This document shows positions 1 to 8,206 of a stretch of 64,000 nt of DNA, piece after piece (within the stretch, counting starts at the first letter, position 1; every line of letters begins with the position of its first letter). This DNA is from Procambarus clarkii. Lineage: Eukaryota; Arthropoda; Malacostraca; Decapoda; Cambaridae. The position numbers were made by a program, and so were the translations under genes. The stretch covers positions 34,163,635-34,227,634 of the forward strand of contig NC_091158.1 of assembly GCF_040958095.1 (NCBI RefSeq). The letters run 5' to 3'. The notes under the pieces are model-generated. The model was not told the DNA's origin. It saw only the letters and a program-made list of their open reading frames with translations, and did not search any database.

Positions 1-1120
1 ATGGTTCTCATCATCATCCCCGCCACAGCTGCTCTCATCTTCTCCCTTCCCATACTAATTCGTTCCATGCTTTGTTTGGTCCTGCTACGTGGACTAAGTA
101 CTTTGACCTCCATTCTTTGGATTCAACTCTTCCTCCTGACGACTTTTCCCTTCATAGGCATCTTGTCGATTCCGTAGATGTCTCTGTTACCTTCAACTCT
201 ACCCGTCTTGGTACCCGTGTCGTTGCTGCTCCTTCTAAGGATGCGGCCACCCGCATGGCCGCTTCATCCTGCCTTGGCGAGACCCCTGTTTGGGTCTCGA
301 AGAACGCTCGGTTGAATGCCAGTGTTGGCACTGTTCTCCCGCACCATGTTTCGACCGATGTTAGGAATTTAATGGACTGCCACATGGATGTCAAGCATAT
401 CCTCGAGGCCCTGGGTCATTCTGTCTGCCCCTTCGGGTTGTGAAGGTTATTTTTGATGGTAGGATCCTTCCACCCTCTGTCATTCTTGCTGGTGCCAAAT
501 GCTCCGTTCAGGAGTATATTCCATCTCCTCGGCTCTGCAATAAGTGCTGGAGGCTTGGGCATGGTGCCCCTTAAATGTTCTAGTCCTGTTTCTCTCTGTC
601 CCTTGTATGGAGGCGAGGGTCACTCTAAGTTGGAGTGCACGTCTCCACAGGCCCACTGCCTCAATTGCAGTGAGGCCCACCCTACCTTCTCCCGTGCGTG
701 TATACGTTACAAACTTGAGGCGGCCGTCCTCAACTTGAAGCACCGGGACCGTTTGTCTTTTCCTGAGGCTCGGCGCCAAGTTCATCGTCTCCCCTCTTTC
801 GCTGGCGTCTCTTATGCTCGCGTGGTACGCTCTTCCTCTCTTCGTCCTTCCCACCTTCCTGAATCTCGCAACCGTTTCCAAGCCTTAGACTCGGAACGCC
901 CACAACCACCTCCCATGTTTCCCTTCTTTCTGTCCCGGAGCGTCCCCCTCGTGGTTCTCTGTCTAGGGCTCCCTTTCTTTCTACCCAGTCTGTCATGTGT
1001 CCTGTGTCTTCTTTCTCCTCTCCTTCTGGTCCTCCTTCCCGTCATTCTCCTCCGCCTCTTGGCTCTCCACGCCGCCTGACTGTGCGGGCCGATGTCCATC
1101 GCTCTCCTGGTGGTCGTGAT

Positions 1121-1122
<2 letters not shown>
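1..1122 (+). pseudogene. Decayed non-LTR retrotransposon ORF1 (gag-like, CCHC knuckles)
   Basis: The sequence encodes a nucleic-acid-binding ORF1 of an I/Jockey-type LINE, the protein that would package the LINE RNA. An open stretch at 72-443 is followed, after a stop, by 453-1079 in the same frame. Three zinc-knuckle-like motifs are visible: CNKCWRLGHGAP near 536 (in another frame and ended by a stop), CPLYGGEGHSKLEC from 597 with the second Cys replaced by Tyr, and CLNCSEAHPTFSRAC just after. A Ser/Pro-rich tail follows until the (TA)n tract. Frameshifts and stops mean it is not functional. The 5' end is outside the window. It may be the same family as the endonuclease fragment at 62985-64000, but I cannot show this. 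Confidence 0.7.

Positions 1123-1213
<91 letters not shown>
1123..1213. repeat. (TA)n microsatellite
   Basis: A pure TA dinucleotide tract of about 45 repeats. It is joined directly to the 3' end of the minus-strand PLE-A copy that occupies 1214-3170. Confidence 0.98.
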
Positions 1214-1217
<4 letters not shown>

Positions 1218-1382
1218 TAGTATATTTTGGTAGCAGTATTTCCTGTAGACATATATTATTAAATATGACCGAAAAAGTAAGAATAATAATTCTTACACGA
1301 ATTTTCTCAATGTTTCTTATATTTTTCTTCACTGTTGATGGTAACTGAAAAATCAATTCTCCAAAATTCATTTTTATTTCTA

Positions 1383-1435
1383 GTCTGACGCGACACTTGA
1401 GCGCGTTTCATAAAACTTATTACATTTTCAAAGAC
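1383..1435 (-). ncRNA. Hammerhead-ribozyme-like motif, PLE-A copy 1
   Basis: Read on the minus strand: GUCU, core UUGAAAA, one extra U, stem II GUAA/UUAU with a 6-nt loop, GAAA, stem III ACGCG/CGCGU with a 9-nt loop, a C at the expected cleavage site, then AGAC pairing with GUCU as stem I. The layout is that of a type I hammerhead, but the core reads UUGANAA instead of CUGANGA. Hammerheads are known from PLEs. Activity of this variant is unknown. Confidence 0.6.
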
Positions 1436-1685
1436 TTTAGTTTACACAGACACAACTATAACTGAACAGAGCTTAAACATCTTCGATTTTATACCTACAT
1501 TTGGGTGAGGTGATATGTTACAACAGTTTTGGATGAGGTAAAAAACAAACTTTCAACACAAGACAGAACACGAAACAATGGGTATAATATTTGTAAGTTA
1601 AAGGGAAGAATGGAAGTAACTGCAAAAGGCCTATTAGCCCATATTTCTTGATGCTTCTATATTGGTGCGGAGTCTTGAAGTGGGT

Positions 1686-3165
1686 AGAATATAGTTGTGC
1701 ATTAATTGGCTGTTGATTGCTGGTGTCTACTTCTTAATGTGTAGTGCCTCGCAGATATCTAGCCGCCTGCTATCGCTGTATCTATCGATGATTTCCGTGT
1801 TTTTTGTTAAGACTTCTCTGGTGATGGTCTGGTTATGGGAAGAGATTATATGTTCCTTAATGGAGCCCTGTTGCTTATGCATCGTTAATCGCCTGGATAG
1901 AGATGTTGTTGTCTTGCCTATATACTGAATTCTTTAAGGCTTACAGTCCCCCAAGAGGGCGTTTGAAGGCATAGACGACATTGGTCTCTTTTAAAGCGTT
2001 CTGCTTTGTGTCTGGAGAGTATCTCATGAGTAGGCTGGCTGTTTTCTTGATTTTATAGTAGATCGTCAATTGTATCTTCTGATTTTTGTCTGTAGGGATA
2101 ACGTTTCTATTATCAATATCTTTCAGGACCCTTTCCTCCGTTTTATGAGCTGTGGAAAAGAAGTTCCTGTAAAATAGTCTAATAGGGGGTACAGGTGTTG
2201 TGTTAGTTGTCTCTTCAGAGGTTGCATATCGTTTCACTTTCCTTCTTATGATGTCTTCAACGAAACCATTGGAGAAGCCGTTGTTGACTAGGACCTGCCT
2301 TACCCTACAGAGTTCTTCATCGACTTGCTTCCATCCTGAGCTTTGGCTGAGAGCACGGTCGACATAATCGTTAACGACACTCCTCTTGTACCTGTCTGAG
2401 CAGTCACTGTTGGCAATGAGGCACATTCCTATGTTTGTTTCCTTAGTGTAGACTGCAGTGTGGAAACCACCGCTCCTTTCCATGACTGTTACATCTAGAA
2501 AGGGCAGCTTCTTCCCATCCTTCTCCATCTCGCAAGTGAAAAGCAACACAGAATTCCGCTCAAATGCCTCCTTCATCTCCTGCAGATGTCTGACATCAGG
2601 TACCTGTGTAAAAATGTCGTCAACATACCTGCAGTATATGGCCGGTTTCAAATTCATGTCGACTAAGTCTTTTTGCTCGATGGTACCCATGTAGAAGTTC
2701 GCAAACAGGACACCTAGGGGAGAACAAATGGCGACCCCATCTACTTGCTGATACATGTGCCCGTCCGGGCTCAAGAAGGGTGCCTCTTTAGTACTAGCTT
2801 GGAGTAGTTTCCTTAAAATGTTTTCTGGTATGTCAAGAGAAGTACAGGCCGGGTCACGATACACTCTGTCCGCTATCATCCCGATTGTTTCATCCACAGG
2901 TACGTTGGTAAACAGTGATTCTACGTCCATCGAGGCTCTTATCCCTGAGCCCGTGTTCCCCGCAGTAAGTAAACAAATTCCTTTGGAGACTTCAGGCTGA
3001 ATGTGCAAGGGACATAAGGAGTCAGCTTGCCGTTGAGTCGCTTCGCCAGTCTGTACGTGGGTGGGGGTATCTGGCTAATGATTGGCCGAAGTGGGTTTCC
3101 AGGCCTATGTGTTTTGGCATTTCCATACGCGTATCCAGGCTTATATTCCCCAATATTATATATAT
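1686..3165 (-). pseudogene. PLE-A reverse transcriptase/GIY-YIG ORF, disrupted
   Basis: The protein would copy PLE RNA at a nicked target. A long open part at 3008-1941 shows RT motif A (SMDVESLFTNVPVDETI), motif B (QQVDGVAICSPLGVLFANF, where the intact copy has MGSPLG) and motif C (CRYVDDIF). The preceding fingers region (AYGNAKTHRPGNPLRPIIS) lies in another frame at 3165-3010. The frame is lost again after NVVYAFKRPLGGL, and the endonuclease part (YIGKTTTSLSRRLTMHK equivalent and the C-terminal region) continues in a shifted frame to about 1690. At least two frameshifts and the Met-Gly to Ile-Cys change in motif B indicate a dead copy. Confidence 0.85.
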
Positions 3166-3167
3166 CT

Positions 3168-3170
<3 letters not shown>

Positions 3171-3239
<69 letters not shown>
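3171..3239. repeat. (TA)n microsatellite
   Basis: A nearly pure TA tract between the truncated 5' end of PLE-A copy 1 and a PLE-B 3' end. Its left edge is slightly degenerate (TATATCTTATTATA). Confidence 0.97.
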
Positions 3240-3241
<2 letters not shown>

Positions 3242-3517
3242 GAACACCCAAATCACGGAACTATTTACTCTACCCACCATGAGAGTAAGGACAAGACAAG
3301 AACATATCGATGCCAACACAGAAGACAATGTCCAACATAACAGGCCAATTACACTGGATTAATCTTTGTGTTTAGATAGGAGATGCCTCGTATGGGCCAA
3401 TAAGCCTTCTGCAGCCCTTATGTTTATCCCTTATGTATCCCCCCATGTTTTCACCTTCATTGTATTATCACCTGACCTAATGCGGGTATAAAATCAACTA
3501 GTATTGTAAGATCTGTT

Positions 3518-3554
3518 CACTTGAGAATGAACCATGGAGGTTCGAAACGTCGTG
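3518..3554 (+). ncRNA. Hammerhead-like motif, PLE-B copy 1
   Basis: CAC, core UUGAGAA, extra U, stem II GAACC/GGUUC with loop AUGGA, then GAAACGUC and GUG closing a short stem I with CAC. Stem III is reduced to a loopless ACGU, which could pair only between two RNA molecules, as described for minimal hammerheads. Confidence 0.55.
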
Positions 3555-3624
3555 CAAATTATACAAATAAGTGTAATACACTCTATAGTAAATCACTTCT
3601 TTTCTTCACCTTAAAAGTACGAAA

Positions 3625-3775
3625 ATGAGTTTTGGAGAACTCCTATTTCAATTAAGCCCTGATGCTAAGAAAATAGTTAGAGGGATAGAAGCCCTAAACC
3701 AGAAAATAATAAATACAGAATATGCGGTCATATTCAATGAAACATGTTTGAAAGAAAACCTGCTGCCAGTATATA

Positions 3776-3779
<4 letters not shown>
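3625..3779 (+). pseudogene. PLE-B ORF start within pseudo-LTR
   Basis: An ATG opens a reading frame of about 52 codons (MSFGELLFQLSPDAKK to VYTN) that then runs into the (TA)n tract as meaningless Ile-Tyr repeats. In PLEs the direct terminal repeat can include the beginning of the ORF, which explains an orphan N-terminus at the element 3' end. The matching segment on the minus strand near 28732 supports it as a conserved part of family B. Confidence 0.7.

Positions 3780-3866
<87 letters not shown>
3779..3866. repeat. (TA)n microsatellite
   Basis: A pure TA tract joining the PLE-B 3' end to MITE-like copy 1. Confidence 0.98.
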
Positions 3867-3869
<3 letters not shown>

Positions 3870-4242
3870 GTACCTAGTAGCCAGAACGCCCTTATCAGCC
3901 TACTATGCAAGGCCCGATTTGCCTAATAAGCCAAGTTTTCCTGAATTAATATATATACTATAATTTTTTTCTTATGAAATGATAAAGCAACCCTTTTCTC
4001 TATGTATGAGGTCAATTTTTTTTTATTGGAGTTAAAATTAACGTAGATATATGACCGAACCTTACCATCCCAACCCAACCTAACCTAACCTATCTCTATA
4101 GGTTAGGTTAGGTTAGGTAGCAGAAAAAGTTAGGTTAGGTAGGTTAGGTAGTCGAAAAACTATTAATTCATGAAAACTTGGCTTGTTAGGCAAATTGGGC
4201 CTTGCATAGTAGGCTGAGAAGTGCATTCTGGCTACTAGGTAC

Positions 4243-4245
<3 letters not shown>
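3867..4245 (+). mobile_element. MITE-like foldback element, copy 1 (379 bp)
   Basis: The termini GTCGTACC...GGTACGAC are the ends of imperfect inverted repeats of roughly 80 bp (one arm runs from the left end to about AATTAAT, the other from about ATTAATTCATGAAA to the right end). The centre holds inverted (TTAGG)-like repeats, AACCTAACC facing GGTTAGGTT around CTCTAT. There is no coding sequence, and it is embedded in (TA)n on both sides. Known: non-autonomous TIR elements use a partner transposase. None is visible here, so the superfamily is unassigned. Confidence 0.82.

Positions 4246-4313
<68 letters not shown>
4246..4313. repeat. (TA)n microsatellite
   Basis: A TA tract separating MITE-like copies 1 and 2. 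Confidence 0.98.
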
Positions 4314-4316
<3 letters not shown>

Positions 4317-4700
4317 GTACCTAGTAGCCAGAACTCACTTCTCAGCCTACTATTCAAGGCCCGATTTGCCTAATAAGCCAAGTTTTCCTGAATTAATATA
4401 TATACTATAATTTTTTTCTTATGAAATGATAAAGCAACCCTTTTCTCTATGTATGAGGTCAATTTTTTTTTATTGGAGTTAAAATTAACGTAGATATATG
4501 ACCGAACCTAACCAACCCTACCTAACCTAACCTAACCTATATTTATAGGTAAGGTTAGGTTAGGTAGCCAAAAAAAGCTAGGGTAGGTTAGGTTAGGTAG
4601 GTTAGGTAGACGAAAAAACATTAATTCATGAAAACTTGGCTTATTAGGCAAATCGGGCCTTGAATAGTAGGCTGAGAAGTGCGTTCTGGCTATTAGGTAC

Positions 4701-4703
<3 letters not shown>
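4314..4703 (+). mobile_element. MITE-like foldback element, copy 2 (390 bp)
   Basis: Same orientation and end sequences as copy 1, with the same subterminal inverted repeats and a core of CCTAACCTAACC facing GGTTAGGTTAGG. A few substitutions and small indels distinguish it from copy 1, so it is a separate copy or duplication and not an exact assembly repeat. Confidence 0.82.

Positions 4704-4749
<46 letters not shown>
4704..4749. repeat. (TA)n microsatellite
   Basis: A TA tract of about 23 repeats separating MITE-like copies 2 and 3. Confidence 0.98.
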
Positions 4750-4752
<3 letters not shown>

Positions 4753-5135
4753 GTACCTAATAGCCAGAACGCACTTCTCTGCCTACTATGCAAGGCCCGA
4801 TTTGCCTAATAAGCCAAGTTTTCATGAATTAATTGTTTTTCGACTACCTAACCTACCTAACCAAACCTAACCTAACTTTTTCGGCTACCTAACCTAACCT
4901 AACCTAAAAAGATAGGTTAGGTTAGGTTAGGTAGGGTTGGTTAGGTTTGGTCATATATCTACGTTAATTTTAACTCCAATAAAAAAATATTGACCTCATA
5001 CATAATGAAATGGGTAGCTCTATCATCTCATAAGAAAAAAAATTGTGAAAATATAATAATTCAGGAAAACTTGGCTTATTAGGCAAATCGGGCCTTGCAT
5101 AGTAGGCCGAGAAGGGCGTTCTGGCTACTAGGTAC

Positions 5136-5138
<3 letters not shown>
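4750..5138 (-). mobile_element. MITE-like foldback element, copy 3, inverted (389 bp)
   Basis: The third member, reversed relative to copies 1 and 2. The internal marker TAACTCCAATAAAAA is read on the opposite strand. The TIR ends and telomere-like core are as in the other copies, and (TA)n follows on the right. Confidence 0.82.

Positions 5139-5195
<57 letters not shown>
5139..5195. repeat. (TA)n microsatellite
   Basis: A TA tract between MITE-like copy 3 and the truncated 5' end of PLE-A copy 2. Confidence 0.98.
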
Positions 5196-5200
<5 letters not shown>

Positions 5201-5204
5201 TAAA

Positions 5205-6792
5205 AGCAAAGGTCAACAAACTGATCGAAACTGTAAACGCCAAGAAATCCGGACTCCACCTGCCAAAGATCATTGGGGAATATAAACCTGGATATGCGTA
5301 TGGAAATGTCAAGACGCACAAGCCTGGAAACCCACTTCGGCCAATCATTAGCCAGATACCCACACCCACGTACAGACTGGCAAAGCGACTCAACGGCCTG
5401 CTGACTCCTTATGTTCCTTGCGCCTTCAGCCTGAAGTCTCCAAAGGAATTTGTGGACTTACTGCGGGGCACACGGGCCACAGGGATAAGAGCCTCGTTGG
5501 ACGTAGAATCGCTGTTTACCAACGTACCTGTGGACGAGACAATCGGAATGATAGCCGACAGAGTGTATCGTGATCCAGCCTGTACTCCTCTTGACATGCC
5601 AGAAAGTATTCTGAGGAAACTACTCCAAGCTTGTACTAAAGAGGCACCCTTCTTGAGCCCGGATGGGCACATGTATAAGCAAGTAGATGGGGTCGCCATG
5701 GGTTCTCCCCTAGGTGTCCTGTTTGCAAACTTCTACATGGGTACCATCGAGCAAAAAGTCTTAGTCGACATGAACTTGAAACCGGCCATATACTGCAGGT
5801 ATGTTGACGACATTTTTACACAGGTTCCTGATGTCAGACATCTGCAGAAGCTGAAGGAGGCATTTGAGCAGAGTTCCGTGCTGCGTTTCACTTACGAGAC
5901 GGAAAAGGATGGGAAGCTGCCTTTTCTAGATGTAACAGTCATGGAAAAGGGCGGAGGTTTCCACACTGCAGTCTACACTAAGGAAACAAACATAGGAATG
6001 TGCCTAAATGCCAACAGCGACTGCCCTGACAGGTACAAGAGGAGTGTTGTTAACGCATACGTCGACCGTGCTCTCAGCCACAGCTCAGAATGGAAGCAAG
6101 TCGACGAAGAACTCTGTAGGGTAAGGCAGGTCCTAGTCAATAACGGCTTCTCCAATGGTTTCATCGAAGACATCATAAGAAGGAAAGTGAAAAGCCATGC
6201 AAACTCTGAAGAGACAACTAACACAACACCTATACCCCCTATTAGACTATTTTACAGGAACTTCTTTTCCACAGCTCATAAAACGGAGGAAAGGGTCCTG
6301 AAAGATATTGTTAATAGAAACGTTATCCCTACAGACAAAAATCAGAGGATACAACTGACGATTTACTATAAAACCAGAAAAACGGCCAGCCTACTCATGA
6401 GAAACTCTCCAGACACAAAACAGAACGCTTTAAAAGAGACTAATGTCGTATATGCTTTCAAATGCCCACTTGGGGACTGTAAGCTCCAAAAAACCCAGTA
6501 TATAGGCAAGACAACAACATCTCTTTCTAGGCGTTTAACGATGCATAAGCAACAGGGCTCCATTAAGGAACATATAATCTCTTCCCATAACCAAACCATC
6601 GCCAGAGAAATCCTAGTAAACAACACAGAAATCATCGATAGATACAGCGATAGCAGGCGGCTTGACGTTTGCGAGGCACTACACATCAAGAAGTCAACAC
6701 CAGCAATCAACAGCCAATTATTGCACAACTATATTCTACCCACCTCAAGACTCCGCTCCAATATAGAAGCATCAAGAAATATGGACCAATAG
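5205..6792 (+). CDS. PLE reverse transcriptase with GIY-YIG endonuclease, 5'-truncated
   Basis: The open frame has no native start: the frame from the (TA)n tract is accidental and real homology begins about 5205. In order it shows a fingers motif (YGNVKTHKPGNPLRPIIS), motif A (SLDVESLFTNVPVDETI), motif B (QVDGVAMGSPLGVLFANF), motif C with the catalytic YVDD (CRYVDDIF), LPFLDVTV, and a C-terminal GIY-YIG nuclease region. The latter has VVYAFKCPLGDC followed by TQYIGKTTTSLSRRL, where YIGKTT is the YIG half and the two Cys fit the zinc-binding insert seen in some PLEs. All visible catalytic motifs are intact, but the missing N-terminus makes independent activity unlikely. Confidence 0.9.
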
Positions 6793-6975
6793 GCTTTCTA
6801 CAAACACTTCTATTCAATACCCATTGTTTCTGTTCTGTCTTGTGTTGATACTTTTAATACCCTATTAATATCCCCTCCTGTTCTGTCTTGTGTTAATGCC
6901 ACATCACCCTTCCCACCTCACTCAAATGTAGATATAAAATCAGAGATACGTTCTAATCAGTTGTGTATTTGTGAA

Positions 6976-7026
6976 GTCTTTGAAAATGTAATAAGTTTTA
7001 CGAAACGCGCCCGTGTCGCGTCAGAC
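6976..7026 (+). ncRNA. Hammerhead-ribozyme-like motif, PLE-A copy 2
   Basis: Stem I GUCU (6976-6979) pairs with AGAC (7023-7026). The core is UUGAAAA (6980-6986) plus U. Stem II is GUAA/UUAC. GAAA is at 7002-7005. Stem III ACGCG/CGCGU has loop CCCGUGU. The predicted cleavage follows C7022. The layout equals copy 1, with different loop III sequence and a changed stem II closing pair. The departure from the canonical core is U for C3 and A for G8. Confidence 0.6.
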
Positions 7027-7037
7027 TAGAAATAAAA

Positions 7038-7188
7038 ATGAATTTTGGAGAAGTGATTTTTGATTTACCTCCAACAGTGAAGCGTAATGTACGAAAGATT
7101 GAGAAAATTCGTGTTAGAATTATTAATCTTACTTTTTCGGTCATATTTAATAATATATGTCTACAGGAAAGACTGCTACCAAAATATA

Positions 7189-7191
<3 letters not shown>
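7038..7191 (+). pseudogene. PLE-A ORF start within pseudo-LTR
   Basis: An ATG opens MNFGEVIFDLPPTVKR and continues to LLPKYTN, about 50 codons, where the (TA)n tract begins. As in family B, this is the N-terminus of the element ORF carried in the terminal repeat and separated from the rest of the protein. Confidence 0.7.

Positions 7192-7252
<61 letters not shown>
7192..7252. repeat. (TA)n microsatellite
   Basis: A pure TA tract at the 3' junction of PLE-A copy 2. On its right side a minus-strand LINE begins. Confidence 0.98.
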
Positions 7253-7254
<2 letters not shown>

Positions 7255-7264
7255 CAAATATTAT

Positions 7265-7950
7265 TTCTATTAACCTTCATGCTGCTGAAGTCTGTCCAAT
7301 GGAAGATTGGACCTAGCCGTCTGTGTAGACACAGTGCTCATGAGAACTTAAATTTTCTATGGAGTAGGCAATTGTTTCGAGTGTGACAGCTATGAGAAGA
7401 GCAAGATTCTCCTTACCTTTCTTGGTGACAGGTGTGTTTGATACTTAAATGGTGTGATGCAGATAAAGGGGAATATCGGAGACGAGTAGATTGCACATTA
7501 AATGAATCTTGAGTTTGAAGAGATTGTAGGCATTTTTGCTCAGGCATTTATCATAGAAGGAGTGAGTCGATATGTTGACACCATTCAATAGGGTGTTAAC
7601 AGCACTGAATAATTTGTCTCTGAGCAATGCAGATGTAGGGTGTATCATGAATAACGCAAAAGGTCGTGTTGACTTACATAATTCTCTCTAGTATGGTTGG
7701 AAGCTTCAGTTCTTTCCTCATGTTGATGATTCTTGTGCATCTTCGGGCACCATGAATTATCCCCGTGGCTTCAATCTGTACTATTTCAAGTATGGCCAAC
7801 ACTGAGTCGGTGAAGTTAATTAGTTACAAGGCAAGATAATCATCTAGAGATTTAACAAACATCATATAGAATATTCTAGCATGATTTAATATTGATACCA
7901 ATATTCTTACCAGTAAGTATTTTCAGTAGTTTAAGTCTTTCTTTTAACCT
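7265..7950 (-). pseudogene. LINE D RT thumb/connection region
   Basis: In shifting minus-strand frames one can read RLKLLKILTGKNIG and further pieces typical of the region after motif E in I/Jockey RTs (a leucine-rich stretch, then a segment like VLAILEIVQIEATG and RRCTRIINMRKELKLP). Without the SINE it would follow the HKYLGVSIN segment at about 8240. Many stops are present. Confidence 0.55.
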
Positions 7951-8206
7951 ATCTTGAGATGATTTGAGGGCTTAGCATCCCCGGGGCTCGGTCCTTGACC
8001 AGGCCTCCTTTTTGTTACACATTCCCAGGAAGCAACCCATAGCAGCTGTTTAACTCTCAGGTACCTATTTGCCTATTTACTGCTAGGTTAACGGGGACAT
8101 CAGGGTGAAAGAAACTCTGCCCATTTGTTTCCGCCTCCACCGGGGATCGAACCCGGAACCTCACGACTACGAATTCGAAGCGCTGTCCACTCAGCTGTCA
8201 CGCCCT
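7951..8206 (-). mobile_element. tRNA-derived SINE inserted in LINE D
   Basis: Read on the minus strand, a tRNA-like head has an A-box-like CAGCTGAGTGG and a B box GGTTCGATCCC, about 45 nt apart. A conserved body follows (TTTCTTTCACCCTGATG, CCTAGCAGTAAATAGG, GGAGGCCTGGTC) with the tail ATCATCTCAAGAT. The body matches what I recognise as a widespread decapod SINE. It interrupts the RT coding sequence of LINE D, so it is younger than that insertion. It does not fold as a complete tRNA. Confidence 0.8.

Larger units (their letters stand above)
1214..3170 (-). mobile_element. Penelope-like element, family A, copy 1 (5'-truncated)
   Basis: A minus-strand PLE bounded on both sides by (TA)n. In element order it holds reverse transcriptase sequence truncated at the 5' end (from about 3165), a GIY-YIG endonuclease region (about 1965-1700), an AT-rich 3' region, a hammerhead-like motif (1435-1383) and a downstream pseudo-LTR piece with the start of the element ORF (MNFGELIFQLPSTVKK, near 1371-1320). 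The second copy at 5196-7192 is clearly homologous and in the opposite orientation. The ORF is broken, so this copy is not autonomous. Confidence 0.88.
3240..3779 (+). mobile_element. Penelope-like element, family B, 3' end
   Basis: The fragment starts abruptly after (TA)n. It carries the last about 40 codons of an ORF (ends at the stop at 3360-3362), a 3' untranslated stretch, a hammerhead-like motif at 3518-3554 and a pseudo-LTR piece with an ORF start at 3625 (MSFGELLFQLSPDAKK). That start is a diverged relative of the PLE-A ORF start (MNFGEVIFDLPPTVKR), so this is a second PLE family. The fragment ends in (TA)n at a position equivalent to the PLE-A 3' end. A minus-strand copy of the same 3' module is at 28614-28839. 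Confidence 0.75.
5196..7191 (+). mobile_element. Penelope-like element, family A, copy 2 (5'-truncated, ORF open)
   Basis: A plus-strand PLE that begins at (TA)n and ends at (TA)n. It has an uninterrupted RT/GIY-YIG frame (to 6792), a 3' untranslated region, a hammerhead-like motif at 6976-7026 and the pseudo-LTR ORF start at 7038. With the opposite-facing copy at 1214-3170 it forms a large interrupted inverted repeat. The 5' part of the RT (N-terminal domain) is missing. Confidence 0.9.

Noticed and set aside
4060..4930. True telomere
   Set aside because: The TTAGG-like units are few, imperfect, inverted against each other and confined to the centres of the MITE-like copies.
8143..8197. tRNA gene on the minus strand
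   Set aside because: A and B boxes are present, but no complete cloverleaf or acceptor stem, and the conserved downstream body identifies a SINE.
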